A DNA stretch of 64,000 nt from Acidovorax delafieldii (GTDB lineage: Bacteria > Pseudomonadota > Gammaproteobacteria > Burkholderiales > Burkholderiaceae_C): NCBI RefSeq assembly GCF_007993815.1, contig NZ_VJWE01000016.1, forward strand, positions 186,001 through 250,000. The letters run 5' to 3'. Made by a program: the position numbers and the translations under genes. Shown piece after piece: positions 43,474 to 52,943 of the stretch (position 1 is the first letter of the stretch; each line of letters opens with the position of its first letter). The notes under the pieces were generated by a model. The model did not search any database, was not told the DNA's origin, and saw nothing but the letters and a program-made list of their open reading frames with translations.

Positions 43474-43500
43474 GCTGCTCTACCGACTGAGCTACACCGG
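43425..43500 (-). tRNA. tRNA-Thr (CGT)
   Basis: The gene is 76 bases including encoded CCA. The 5' acceptor strand is GCCGGTG, the D-arm GCTCAGTCGGTAGAGC, the anticodon loop TTCGTAA (anticodon CGT), and the T-loop GTTCGATTC. One T-T mismatch is visible in the acceptor stem (pair 6-67). The gene serves as the island's integration site and stays intact after insertion. Confidence 0.95.
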
Positions 43501-43512
43501 CTTAGCCTTGGA

Positions 43513-44520
43513 TTATAGCGTGGAATGGTAGCTGGTCACGCGCTCCACCTCATTTTTTGAGCCGAGGATCACGCTGACGCGCTCATGGAGCTGGGTGGGC
43601 TGGATATTGAGGATGCGTTGCTTGCCATTGGTGGCTGCACCACCGGCTTGTTCTACCAGCCAGCCCATGGGGTTGGCCTCGTACATCAGGCGCAGCTTGC
43701 CAGGCTTGTTGGGCTCGCGTTTGTCCCACGGGTACATGAAGACGCCACCACGGGTCAGGATGCGGTGCACGTCGGCCACCATGCTGGCGATCCAGCGCAT
43801 GTTGAAGTCCTTGCCGCGCGGGCCTTCCTTGCCCTGCAGGCATTCGTCGATGTAGCGCTTCACGGGCTCGTCCCAGTGGCGCATGTTGCTCATGTTGATC
43901 GCGAATTCTTTGGTGTCCTCGGGGATGCGCACGTTCTCCTCGGTCAGCACGAAGGAGCCCTGTTCGCGGTCGAGCGTGAACATGGCTACGCCATCGCCCA
44001 CGGTGAGCACCAGGGTGGTCTGCGGGCCGTAGATGCAGTAGCCCGCTGCCACTTGCTGGGTGCCGGGCTGCAGGAAGTCGCCTTCCTCCACGCCGCGATC
44101 ACCATCGGGCTTTTTCAGCACGCTGAAGATGGTGCCGATGCTCACGTTCACATCGATGTTGCTGGAGCCATCGAGGGGATCGAACAGCAGCAGGTATTCA
44201 CCTTGCGGGTAGCGGTTGGGCACGAGGTAGATGCCGTCCATTTCTTCAGACGCCATGGCCGCCAGGTGGCCGCCCCATTCGTTGGCCTCGATCAGCACCT
44301 CGTTGGCGATGATGTCGAGCTTTTTCTGAATCTCGCCCTGCACGTTTTCACTGCTGGCCGTGCCCAGCACGCCGCCCAGTGCGCCCTTGTTCACGGCGTG
44401 GCTGATGCTTTTGCAGGCGCGGGCCACCACTTCCAGCAGCAGGCGCAGTTGCGAGGGAATGAGTCCGTCCACCCGTTGTTGTTCAACAAGGTAGCGGGTC
44501 AGGCTGATGCTTTTTGCCAT
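43513..44520 (-). CDS. fbp: Class I fructose-1,6-bisphosphatase
   Basis: The protein has 335 residues. It hydrolyses fructose-1,6-bisphosphate to fructose-6-phosphate in gluconeogenesis. The metal and phosphate site [20 protein letters not shown] is complete, with upstream MASEEMDG (metal-binding Glu) and the sugar-binding region near [20 protein letters not shown] and [11 protein letters not shown]. It follows pepN by 23 bases on the same strand, and its stop lies just 12 bases from the tRNA-Thr 5' end. Confidence 0.97.
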   Translation of the reverse strand: MAKSISLTRYLVEQQRVDGLIPSQLRLLLEVVARACKSISHAVNKGALGGVLGTASSENVQGEIQKKLDIIANEVLIEANEWGGHLAAMASEEMDGIYLVPNRYPQGEYLLLFDPLDGSSNIDVNVSIGTIFSVLKKPDGDRGVEEGDFLQPGTQQVAAGYCIYGPQTTLVLTVGDGVAMFTLDREQGSFVLTEENVRIPEDTKEFAINMSNMRHWDEPVKRYIDECLQGKEGPRGKDFNMRWIASMVADVHRILTRGGVFMYPWDKREPNKPGKLRLMYEANPMGWLVEQAGGAATNGKQRILNIQPTQLHERVSVILGSKNEVERVTSYHSTL

Positions 44521-44543
44521 GTCAGTCTCTTCTCGGTCGTGGT

Positions 44544-47300
44544 TTATTCGGCGAGTGCGCGGGTCACTACCTCGCGCACATCGTTGGACAGATCAGGCTT
44601 GGCGGCCACACGAGCAATGGCCTCGCGCGCGGCGCTGCGCCAGGGGTCCGCCAGCTTCTTCCAGCGGTCGAGCGCGCGCGCGAGGCGGGCCGCAACCTGC
44701 GGGTTGATGGCGTCCAGCTCGATCACACGGTCGCTCCAGAACACGTAGCCCGCAGCGTCCGACCGGTGGAAAGCACCGGGGTTGGCGCTGCAGTAGCTGA
44801 AGATCACGCTGCGCGCCCGGTTGGGGTTCTTCAGGCTGAAGTCCGGGTGCTGCATGAGCTGGCGCACGGCGGGCAAGACGTTGCCGCAACGGTCGGGCGC
44901 ACCCGCTTGCAGTGCAAACCACTTGTCGATGACCAGGGGCTCGTCCTTGAACAGCGCATGGAAGCGGGCGAGGGCCGGTGTGGCCAGTTCGCTGCCGCTG
45001 GCCACCAGGGCCGTGAGGGCATTGAACCGGTCGGTCATGTTGCCCGCGACCTTGAAGCGCTGGTACGCCTTGCCAGGCCAGACCACATCGCCTGTCTTTT
45101 GCGCGGCAATGCACAGCATGTGCAGCGCCAGGCCACTGAGTGCGCGGTGGCCGGAGGAGACGGGGTCGGGTCGGTAGCCGCCGGTGTCCTGGTTCTGTTC
45201 CCAGACGGTTTCCCAGTCGGCCTGCAGCGCCAGTGCCAGCTCTTCGCGCATGGCTTCGCGTACCGCGTGGATGCGCTGCGGGTCCACCACGTCCAGCTGC
45301 TCGGCGATGTACGTCTCGGAGGGCAGCGTGAGCACCAGTTCCTTGAATGCTGCATCCAGGGCCGGGTTGCGCAGCACGCTGCGCATCGCCTCTACAAACG
45401 GTGTCGACAGGATGGTTTGCTCAAATCGGCCAGTAGCGCCGGTTGTATATGCTTCATTAGCTATTGTATTAATAGCAATCCGCAGTGCCAGGCGCTGCCC
45501 AGCTTCCCAGCGGTTGAAAGCGTCGGCGTCGTGCGCCAGCAGCGTGAGCAACTGCGCGTCGGTGTAGTCGATGTCCAGCACCACGGGGGCACTGAACCCG
45601 CGCAGCAGCGATGGCACAGGCTCGCTATCCAGGTTGGTGAAGGTCAGGGTCTGCGATGCCTCGGTGAGCACGACCACGCGCGAGGTGGTGTGGGCTGCGC
45701 CTTCTGCAGCGCCTTCACCTGCGAGGTGCAAGGGCAGGGCGGCACCGGTGGTGGCATCGATCAGGCCCAGTTCCACCGGGATGACGAAGGGTAACTTCTC
45801 GCTTTGGCCGGGCGTAGGGGCGCAGCTTTGCGACAGCGTGAGTGCATAGCAGCGCGTGGCAGCGTCGTAGCGGCCCGTGGCGCGCACGCGGGGCGTGCCA
45901 GCCTGGCTGTACCAGCGCTTGAACTGCCCAAGGTGCTGCGTGAGCGGACTGCCCGGGTTGGCATCGGCTATTGATCGCACAAAATCGTCGCAGGTCACGG
46001 CCTGGCCGTCGTGGCGCTCGAAGTACAGCTTCATGCCCTTGGCAAAGCCTTCGCGGCCTACCAGGTTGTGCTGCATGCGCACCACTTCCGCACCCTTTTC
46101 GTAGATGGTGACGGTGTAGAAGTTGTTGATCTCGACGTAGCTGTCGGGCCGCACCGGGTGAGCCATGGGGCCCGCGTCTTCGGGGAACTGGGCGGTGCGC
46201 AGCACGCGCACATCCTCGATGCGCTTGACGGCGCGGGCGGACGGGCTGCCCGCGAGGTCCATGCTGAATTCCTGGTCGCGGAAGACCGTGAGGCCTTCCT
46301 TCAGGCTGAGCTGGAACCAGTCGCGGCAGGTCACGCGGTTGCCCGTCCAGTTGTGGAAGTACTCGTGGCCCACCACGCTTTCGATGTTGGCGAAGTCGGT
46401 GTCGGTGGCCGTGGATTCGCTGGCCAGAACGTACTTCGTGTTGAAGATGTTCAGGCCCTTGTTCTCCATGGCGCCCATGTTGAAGTCGCTGGTGGCGACG
46501 ATCATGAAGCGCTCCAGGTCCAGCGGCAGGCCGAAGCGGGCTTCGTCCCATGCCACGCTGTACATCAGCGAGTTCATGGCGTGTTCGGTCTTGCCCAGAT
46601 CGCCGGGGCGCACGTAGACCTGCAGCAGGTGGTCGGTGCCCGAGCGGCTCTTGATCTTCTGCTCGCGGGCCACCAGCTTGCCTGCGACCAGGGCGAACAG
46701 GTAGCAGGGCTTCTTGTGCGGGTCCACCCACTTGGCAAAGTGGCGGCCGTCTTCCAGGTCGCCGCTGTCCACCAGGTTGCCGTTGCTCAGCAGCACCGGG
46801 TACTGGGCCTTGTCGGCGCGCAGCGTGACGGTATAGCTGGCCATCACGTCCGGGCGGTCCAGGAAGTAGGTGATGCGGCGAAAGCCCTCGGCCTCGCACT
46901 GCGTGAAGAAGGTGCCCTGGCTCACGTACAGACCCATGAGCTGCGTGTTCTTGGCGGGGCAGCAGGTGGTGAAGATTTCGAGCGCAAAGGGCTCGGCGCC
47001 TTCCGGCAGGTTCTCCAGCACCAGGCGGGTGCCTTCCATCTTGAACGAGGTGCCCTGGCCGTTGACCAGCACACGTGCCAGGTTCAGGTCATCGCCATCG
47101 AGCTTGAGCGGCTGCGCGGCCACGTCGGGGTTGCGGCGCAGCGTCATGCGGTTGAGCACGCGTGTCTTGTTCGGGTCCAGGTCGAAGGTCAGCTCGACGC
47201 TGTCGATCCAGTAGGCGGGGGCGGTGTAGTCCTCGCGGCGGATGGCGATGGCCGGGGCCGCGCCGTCTCCGCTTCCGTCGGCTTTATGCAGTTGCAACAT
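44544..47300 (-). CDS. pepN: Aminopeptidase N (M1 family)
   Basis: The protein has 918 residues. This zinc aminopeptidase of E. coli PepN type removes N-terminal residues from peptides in the cytoplasm. Substrate motif GAMEN (276-280), zinc motif HEYFHNW (312-318) and Glu335 in LKEGLT, 23 residues on, are all present. Residues near [18 protein letters not shown], in the C-terminal helical domain, are encoded by an in-frame dispersed repeat (45422-45476). Its start lies inside the end of the HAD gene (17-base overlap), so it is part of the prfB-HAD-pepN-fbp unit. Confidence 0.96.
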   Translation of the reverse strand: MLQLHKADGSGDGAAPAIAIRREDYTAPAYWIDSVELTFDLDPNKTRVLNRMTLRRNPDVAAQPLKLDGDDLNLARVLVNGQGTSFKMEGTRLVLENLPEGAEPFALEIFTTCCPAKNTQLMGLYVSQGTFFTQCEAEGFRRITYFLDRPDVMASYTVTLRADKAQYPVLLSNGNLVDSGDLEDGRHFAKWVDPHKKPCYLFALVAGKLVAREQKIKSRSGTDHLLQVYVRPGDLGKTEHAMNSLMYSVAWDEARFGLPLDLERFMIVATSDFNMGAMENKGLNIFNTKYVLASESTATDTDFANIESVVGHEYFHNWTGNRVTCRDWFQLSLKEGLTVFRDQEFSMDLAGSPSARAVKRIEDVRVLRTAQFPEDAGPMAHPVRPDSYVEINNFYTVTIYEKGAEVVRMQHNLVGREGFAKGMKLYFERHDGQAVTCDDFVRSIADANPGSPLTQHLGQFKRWYSQAGTPRVRATGRYDAATRCYALTLSQSCAPTPGQSEKLPFVIPVELGLIDATTGAALPLHLAGEGAAEGAAHTTSRVVVLTEASQTLTFTNLDSEPVPSLLRGFSAPVVLDIDYTDAQLLTLLAHDADAFNRWEAGQRLALRIAINTIANEAYTTGATGRFEQTILSTPFVEAMRSVLRNPALDAAFKELVLTLPSETYIAEQLDVVDPQRIHAVREAMREELALALQADWETVWEQNQDTGGYRPDPVSSGHRALSGLALHMLCIAAQKTGDVVWPGKAYQRFKVAGNMTDRFNALTALVASGSELATPALARFHALFKDEPLVIDKWFALQAGAPDRCGNVLPAVRQLMQHPDFSLKNPNRARSVIFSYCSANPGAFHRSDAAGYVFWSDRVIELDAINPQVAARLARALDRWKKLADPWRSAAREAIARVAAKPDLSNDVREVVTRALAE
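45422..45476 (-). repeat. Dispersed element, copy 4, inside pepN
   Basis: The plus strand runs CAAATCGGCCAGTAGCGCC ... TTAGCTATTGTATTAATAGC, the reverse of the intergenic consensus. The copy is locally AT-rich compared with the rest of pepN and keeps the frame open. Confidence 0.55.
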
Positions 47301-47964
47301 GGATGCTCTCCAGAAAGTCGGTGTTCATGAGTTCGGTGTAGTCGCGCACGGCGGCCAGCACATGGGGCCCGGCCAGTTGTTCGGGCGTGTGGGTGCTGCA
47401 GATGGCCACGGCACGCATGCCCGCGCGGCGCGCTGCCTCGATGCCGAAAGGCGCGTCTTCAAAGACGATGCAATGCTCGGGGGCTGCCGCGATGCGGCGT
47501 GCCGCCTCCAGGAAGATCGCGGGCTGGGGCTTGCCGGGCAGGCCCTCATCGCCACGCACGATGGCCTGGGGCGCGGGTTCCAGGCCCAGGTGGCCCAGTG
47601 CGAATTCCACGTTGCCGATGTCACCCGCGGTGCCCACCGCCACCTTGAGACCACGCGCGCGCACCTGGGCCGCAAACTGGCGAAAGCCCGCCACTTCGGA
47701 GAAACGCGGGGCGAACAGCTCGCGGTAGATGGTTTCTTTTTCGTGCGTGAGCGCGTCGGCCTCGTCCTGCGACACGGGGCGCCCCAACAGTTCCACGATG
47801 CACTCGGTGCCATTGCGGCCCGTGGTGCGCGCCATGAGGTCGGGCACGTCGATGTCCATGCCCCGGCGGCGTGCAAACTCTACCCACGCCTGGGCGTGCC
47901 AGGGCATGGAGTCGATCATGGTGCCGTCCATGTCGAAGATGATGGCGTCGGTGCGCATCCGCAT
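47284..47964 (-). CDS. HAD-family phosphatase, beta-phosphoglucomutase-like
   Basis: The protein has 226 residues. Motif I IIFDMDGTMIDS (nucleophile and acid Asp), motif II VGTAG region, motif III Lys in GLPGKPQPAIFLEAA and motif IV IVFEDAPFGIEAARRAG are all present, as in sugar-phosphate phosphatases and beta-phosphoglucomutases. The cap domain lies at about 18-90. The substrate is not predictable. It begins 3 bases after the prfB stop. Confidence 0.88.
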   Translation of the reverse strand: MRMRTDAIIFDMDGTMIDSMPWHAQAWVEFARRRGMDIDVPDLMARTTGRNGTECIVELLGRPVSQDEADALTHEKETIYRELFAPRFSEVAGFRQFAAQVRARGLKVAVGTAGDIGNVEFALGHLGLEPAPQAIVRGDEGLPGKPQPAIFLEAARRIAAAPEHCIVFEDAPFGIEAARRAGMRAVAICSTHTPEQLAGPHVLAAVRDYTELMNTDFLESIHVATA

Positions 47965-47967
47965 CGC

Positions 47968-49072
47968 TCAGACGCCTTGCTTCAACGAAGCTTCGATGAA
48001 AGCGTCCAGGTCGCCGTCCAGCACCTTTTGCGTGGCCGAGATTTCAACGTTGGTGCGCAGGTCCTTGATGCGGCTGTTGTCCAGCACGTAGCTGCGGATC
48101 TGGTGGCCCCAGCCCACGTCGGTCTTGGTGTCTTCCAGTTTCTGTTGCTCTTCCATGCGCTTGCGCATCTCGAAGTCGTACAGGCGGCTGCGCAGGCGCT
48201 GCCATGCCACGTCGCGGTTGCTGTGCTGGCTGCGACCGTCCTGGCACTGCACCACGATGCCGGTGGGGATGTGCGTGAGTCGCACGGCCGAGTCGGTCTT
48301 GTTGATGTGCTGACCGCCCGCGCCGGAGGCTCGGAAGGTGTCGGTGCGCACGTCGGCGGGGTTGATGTTGATCTCGATGGAGTCGTCGATTTCGGGGTAC
48401 ACGAACAGCGACGCGAACGAGGTGTGGCGGCCGCCCGAACTGTCGAACGGGCTCTTGCGCACCAGGCGGTGCACACCGGTTTCGGTGCGCAGCAGGCCGA
48501 AGGCGTACTCACCCTCGATCTTGATCGTGGCGCTCTTGATGCCGGCCACGTCCCCCGGGGTTTCTTCTTCGACCGTGGCTTTGAAGCCCTTGCGTTCGGC
48601 GTACTTGAGGTACTGGCGCAGCAGCATGCTGGCCCAGTCGCAGGCTTCCGTGCCGCCAGCGCCTGCCTGGATGTCCACAAAGCAATTGAGCGGATCCGCC
48701 TCGTTGCGGAACATGCGGCGGAACTCCAGCTCTTCCACCGCTGCGCGCATCGTGGCGGCTTCCGACTCGATGGTCAAAAGGCCGGCTTCATCGCCTTCCT
48801 CTTTGCTCATCTCATACAGCTCGGCGTTGTCGGCCAGATCGCGGGTGAGCTTGTCCAGCGTGACGACCACGCTGGAGAGCGACTTTTGTTCCTTGCCCAG
48901 CTCCTGGGCCTTCTTGGGGTCGTTCCAGACGGAGGGATCTTCCAGCGATGCGTTTACCGTGCGCAGGCGTTCAAATTTGGCATCGAAGTCAAAGATACCT
49001 CCGTAACTCTTGCGTGCGCAGAGCCAGGTCGCTGAGGGTGGTGCCGATGAGGTTGATGCGTTCTGCGTCCAT
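47968..49072 (-). CDS. prfB: Peptide chain release factor 2, programmed +1 frameshift
   Basis: Frame one starts at ATG 49072 and reads 27 codons to CTT-TGA (48994-48989). Shifting +1 there gives CTT-GAC and a second frame that runs 340 codons to 47968, for a total of 367 residues, the expected length. The spacing from CGGAGG to CTTTGAC matches the known RF2 autoregulatory site, where low RF2 slows reading of UGA and favours the shift. The protein carries [20 protein letters not shown] (the GGQ catalytic motif) and the SPF tripeptide in [16 protein letters not shown]2 releases chains at UGA and UAA. Confidence 0.97.
48984..49003 (-). promoter_or_regulatory. RF2 +1 frameshift signal
   Basis: An internal Shine-Dalgarno-like CGGAGG, TAT spacer, slippery CTT, then TGAC. 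This is the standard prfB recoding signal. Confidence 0.95.
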
Positions 49073-49207
49073 GATTCTTGTCCTGCGTGTTCTGTGGAAT
49101 AACTCGCGATTTTCTCATGGGACGGGCAGGTGCCCTGCTAATGCCCTTTGTGCCAGACCGCCGCCGGATCTGCGCAGGCCGGCGTGTGGGCTCCGAGTGG
49201 CATTCAT

Positions 49208-49270
49208 ATCAAAAATGATAGCTACTCAGGCAATATCCACTAGCGCTTGCGAGCGCAAGGACTTCAAATT
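49208..49270 (+). repeat. Dispersed GATAGC/TAGCGCT element, copy 5
   Basis: ATCAAAAATGATAGCTACTC ... ACTAGCGCTTGCGAG ... TTCAAATT, in the gap between prfB and the alpha/beta hydrolase stop codon. Confidence 0.65.
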
Positions 49271-49273
49271 GCC

Positions 49274-50182
49274 TCAGGCAGCATCCAAAAACGCTTCGAT
49301 CAGCTGGGCCACCTGCTCGGGCTGGTCATGGTGCAGCATGTGGCCCGCGTCTTGCACGACCGCGGTGCTGCAGGTGCGCACATGGGTCAGGCGCTGGTGG
49401 TATTCGTCCAGGGTGTACCGGCCGTTCCACCACTGGCCCAGGCTGTCGCCACTGGCCTCGATGGCCAGCACGGGGGCCGCAATGCGCTCGTAGATGGCCA
49501 GGGCCTCGTCCGCGCGGTACAGCTGCGCACTGGTGATCTTGTGGGCGGGGTCACCCAGGATTTCCCACTGCCCCTGCGCGTTGGGCCGCGCCCAGTGCTG
49601 GGCCAGCCATTGGGCCTTGTCTTCGGACAGGCGGGGGTTGGTCTTCATCAGGCGGCGGGCGACGCCGTCGGCGCTGTCATAGGTCTTGAGTTCCTTGGTG
49701 CCCTGGTGCAGCTGCTTGATCTCGTCGATCCATTGCGCGTAGCGGGTGGGCGCCTGCGCGGGGCGTGTGGCGGGCAGGCCAAAACCTTCCAGGTTGACGA
49801 GCTTGCGCACGCGCTCGGGCCGCACACCGCCGTACATCATGGCCACGTTGCCGCCCATGCTGTGGCCCACCAGGTCGATGGCTTCGCCGGGGGCATAGTG
49901 GTCCAGCAGCAGGTCCAGGTCGGCCAGGTAGTCGGCAAACACATAGTGGTCCACCGGTGCACCGGTGGTGAGGCCAAAACCGCGCCAGTCCGGCGCGATG
50001 ATGCGGCGTGGTTGCCGCAGCGCGTCCACCGTGAACTGGTAGGAGGCACTGACGTCCATCCAGCCATGCAAAAGCACCAGCGTGGGCAGGTCGCTTTGCT
50101 CTGGGCCCCAGTGGCGGACGTGGTAGTTGAGGTGCCGCAGCGCCAGTGTGCAGCTGCGCGAAGGGGTGAGGACTTGGTACAT
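49274..50182 (-). CDS. Alpha/beta-fold hydrolase
   Basis: The protein has 302 residues. The oxyanion HGWMD (about 39-43), nucleophile elbow GHSMGG and the catalytic His in DAGHMLHHDQPEQV are in the usual order, with an Asp in EASGDSLGQ as the third member. A helical cap lies between. Substrate unknown; esters or epoxides are possible. Not part of a clear operon; the divergent gene is the aldo-keto reductase. Confidence 0.88.
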   Translation of the reverse strand: MYQVLTPSRSCTLALRHLNYHVRHWGPEQSDLPTLVLLHGWMDVSASYQFTVDALRQPRRIIAPDWRGFGLTTGAPVDHYVFADYLADLDLLLDHYAPGEAIDLVGHSMGGNVAMMYGGVRPERVRKLVNLEGFGLPATRPAQAPTRYAQWIDEIKQLHQGTKELKTYDSADGVARRLMKTNPRLSEDKAQWLAQHWARPNAQGQWEILGDPAHKITSAQLYRADEALAIYERIAAPVLAIEASGDSLGQWWNGRYTLDEYHQRLTHVRTCSTAVVQDAGHMLHHDQPEQVAQLIEAFLDAA

Positions 50183-50339
50183 GCTGTGCCAATGTTACGT
50201 TGCCGCCACGCTGGCGGGGCGCCCTGCGGTGTCACCAAGGAGTCCGGCGTCCGGCAGGTTTTGGCGATCGCTTGTACCATCGCCAGCCGGGGCCGCAGCA
50301 GGCCCTGCTTACTTTCCCACCTTCTGGAGCCTTCACCGC

Positions 50340-51401
50340 ATGAACACCGTCCGCTTGGGTCAGAGTGACCTGCTTGTCACCCCCATTTGCCTGGGCACCA
50401 TGACCTTCGGCGAGCAGGTCAATGAGGCCGACTCGCATGCCATCCTGAGCCAGTCGCTTGCGCGCGGCGTGAACTTCATCGACACGGCCGAGATGTACGC
50501 TGTGCCCGCCAAGGCCGAGACCTTTGGTGCCACCGAAACCATCATCGGCAACTGGTTTGCCAAGAACCCTGGCGCGCGCCAGAAGCTGGTGGTGGCGACC
50601 AAGGTGGCCGGCCCCTCGCGCGGCATGCCCTGGGTGCGCGAGGGCAAGGGCATGACCCCGGCCGACATCGTGGCGTCGTGCGAGGCCAGCCTGCGCCGCC
50701 TGCAGACCGATGTGATCGACCTCTACCAGATCCACTGGCCCGAGCGCCATGTGCCAGCGTTCGGCAACCTGTATTACGACCCTTCCAAGGAAACCTCGCA
50801 AACCCCCATCCGTGAGCAACTGGACGCGCTGGCCGGGCTGGTGAAGGCGGGCAAAGTGCGCTACATCGGCCTGTCGAACGAAACCCCCTACGGCGTGCAC
50901 GAGTTCGTGCGCCTGGCCGAGCAGCATGGCCTGCCGCGTGTGGCCACGGTGCAGAACCCGTACTGCCTGATCAATCGCACCTGGGAAAACGGACTGGATG
51001 AAACCTGCCACCGCCTGGATGTGTCTCTGCTGGCCTATTCGCCCCTGGGTTTTGGCCTGCTGACGGGCAAGTACGACGAAAGCGGCATTACTGGGCCCAA
51101 TGCCCCGCAGGGTGCGCGCATTGCATCATATGAATCCGTGCGCAAACAACGCTGGGGCCGCCCGGAGGCGCTGGAGGCATCGCGCCGCTACAACGCACTG
51201 GCGCGTGCCAACGGCATGACACCCACGCAGATGGCCCTGGCGTTCTGCTACACCAAGTGGCAAGTGGCCAGCACCATCATCGGCGTGACGTCGGTGGCGC
51301 AGCTGGAGGAAGACCTGAATGCCTGGGGCACCACGCTGTCGCCCGAGGTGCTGAAGGCCATCGATGCGATCCGCTGGGAGCTGCGCGACCCTGCGTTGTG
51401 A
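50340..51401 (+). CDS. tas: Tas-like NADP(H)-dependent aldo-keto reductase
   Basis: The protein has 353 residues. It closely follows the E. coli Tas layout: LGTMTFGEQVNEADSH, FIDTAEMYAVP (catalytic Asp and Tyr), LVVATKVAGPSRG (Lys), LYQIHWPERH (His), VQNPYCLINRTWENGL and LGFGLLTGKY. It reduces aldehydes or ketones with NADPH; the physiological substrate is not known. ATG 50340 follows a GGAG; the frame is open further upstream without a better start. Confidence 0.92.
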   Translation: MNTVRLGQSDLLVTPICLGTMTFGEQVNEADSHAILSQSLARGVNFIDTAEMYAVPAKAETFGATETIIGNWFAKNPGARQKLVVATKVAGPSRGMPWVREGKGMTPADIVASCEASLRRLQTDVIDLYQIHWPERHVPAFGNLYYDPSKETSQTPIREQLDALAGLVKAGKVRYIGLSNETPYGVHEFVRLAEQHGLPRVATVQNPYCLINRTWENGLDETCHRLDVSLLAYSPLGFGLLTGKYDESGITGPNAPQGARIASYESVRKQRWGRPEALEASRRYNALARANGMTPTQMALAFCYTKWQVASTIIGVTSVAQLEEDLNAWGTTLSPEVLKAIDAIRWELRDPAL

Positions 51402-51440
51402 CCGGGGCAGGGCGTGGCCCTGCGAATCGGCAAGATCAAA

Positions 51441-51470
51441 CAAAGGGGCCGTGCAGGCCCCTTGGTTTTT
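51441..51470. terminator. Two-way terminator between tas and the M20 peptidase gene
   Basis: Ten-base arms CAAAGGGGCC (51441-51450) and GGCCCCTTGG (51456-51465) followed by T5. It serves convergent genes. Confidence 0.85.
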
Positions 51471-51493
51471 CTGCGAGTTTGTGCGCGCTGCTG

Positions 51494-52918
51494 TCAGGCA
51501 GTTGCCTCCTGCCGGGTGGTGCGCCCTTCAGTCCACGGTGTCCCTTGTGGCTCACCCAGGTCCCAGAACAGCCCGGCCATCACCGCCAGACCTTCTCGTG
51601 CCACGGGCGCCAGCAAATGTTCGTTGGGCGCATGCTGGGCGCAGGCGGGGTACGAGTGCGGCACCCACAGCGTGGGCAGACCGAGCTGGTCGGCAAAGAT
51701 GTCGTTGGGCAGCGAGCCTGCCAGGTTGGGCAGCAGCGTGGCGGGCTGGCCTGCGCTGGCCTGCAGCGAGGCCATCGTCCAGTCCACCCAGGGGTTGTGC
51801 AGATCGAGCCGTGTGGCGCCGCAGTGCATGCCCATGGTGATCTCGACCTGGCTGAAGCCATGCGCATCCAGGTGTTCGCGCAGCGTGGCCTCCACGTTCT
51901 GCCAATCGGTGCCCACCACAAAGCGCAGCTGGCAGTGCGCCACGGCCTGCGCGGGGATGGCGTTGATGGGCCGCTGCGCGTTGCCCGCGCCCAGCGCCAG
52001 CACCTCCAGCGTGTTCCAGCCCACCAGCTGCTCTGCGGGGGTCAGGCCGGGCTCGCCCCAGCCGGGGGTGAGGGCGGGGTCATCGGCGCCGGTGCCAATC
52101 ACCACGTCCTTGAGGGCAGTGCGCAGCTTGTCGGGCACCGCGGGCGGCAGCAGGCCTTTGACGAGGATGCGGCCCTTCGCGTCCACCAGCGTGGCCAGGG
52201 CGTGCGTGAGCACGGTGGCCGGGTTGGCCAGCACGCCACCCCAGTTGCCCGAGTGGTAGGCCTTGTCGCGGCTGCGCACCGCGAGTGAGAAGTTGATGGC
52301 TCCGCGTGAACCCAGGAAGAGGGTGGGGTGGCCCGCGTTCACGCGGGGGCCGTCGCTGGCCAGAAAAAGGTCGGCCCTCAGCGCGTCACTGTGCTGCTCG
52401 CAGAAGGCGGCCAGGCCGGGCGAACCCGCCTCTTCGCCCATCTCCATGAGCAGCGTCACGTTGTAGCCCAGGCGGCCGCCCCGGGCCTCGATGGTGTGGG
52501 CCAGTGCGGCCAGGCTCACGGTGTGCTGGCCTTTGTTGTCGGCCGTGCCTCGGCCATACCAGCGCTCGCCTTCGATGGTGAGCTCCCAGGGCGAGAGGCC
52601 CTCGCGCCATTGCGCGTCCTGTCCGTTGACCACATCGCCGTGGCCGTAGGTGAGCACGGTGGGCAGCGCAGGGTCTTCCACGCGGCGGGCCACCAAGAAG
52701 GGGCCGCCTTGTGGCGACGGGTTGTCGAGCACCTCGCATTCAAAACCCAGGGGCGCGAGCCAGGGCACCATTTCGTCGGTGAGGTAGGTGTGCAGTTCGG
52801 GCGGCACCTTGCCAGTGTCGCTTTCGGTGCGCCAGGCCACGCGGCGACGCAGGTCGGTGGCGAAGCGGCCATCGTCAAAGTAGCGCTGGACGTTTTGAAT
52901 GAGTTGTTGGCGGTTCAT
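51494..52918 (-). CDS. M20-family metallopeptidase / amidohydrolase
   Basis: The protein has 474 residues. A di-zinc site is marked by LTYGHGDVVNGQ, the Asp in YGRGTADNKGQH and MEMGEEAGSPGL (catalytic and bridging Glu). A dimerisation domain is inserted around residues 190-310, and the last His lies in the C-terminal HAPNEH. The family trims dipeptides or N-acyl amino acids. MNRQQL at 52918 is chosen, with AAGGAC upstream. It is 25 bases downstream of the Bug binding-protein gene on the same strand, which suggests the pair imports and cleaves one substrate. Confidence 0.9.
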   Translation of the reverse strand: MNRQQLIQNVQRYFDDGRFATDLRRRVAWRTESDTGKVPPELHTYLTDEMVPWLAPLGFECEVLDNPSPQGGPFLVARRVEDPALPTVLTYGHGDVVNGQDAQWREGLSPWELTIEGERWYGRGTADNKGQHTVSLAALAHTIEARGGRLGYNVTLLMEMGEEAGSPGLAAFCEQHSDALRADLFLASDGPRVNAGHPTLFLGSRGAINFSLAVRSRDKAYHSGNWGGVLANPATVLTHALATLVDAKGRILVKGLLPPAVPDKLRTALKDVVIGTGADDPALTPGWGEPGLTPAEQLVGWNTLEVLALGAGNAQRPINAIPAQAVAHCQLRFVVGTDWQNVEATLREHLDAHGFSQVEITMGMHCGATRLDLHNPWVDWTMASLQASAGQPATLLPNLAGSLPNDIFADQLGLPTLWVPHSYPACAQHAPNEHLLAPVAREGLAVMAGLFWDLGEPQGTPWTEGRTTRQEATA

Positions 52919-52943
52919 CGTGCAGGTCCTTGTTGGGTGTTCG

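Noticed and set aside
48870-49072. prfB as a frameshifted pseudogene
   Set aside because: The break is the conserved RF2 programmed +1 site, not damage.
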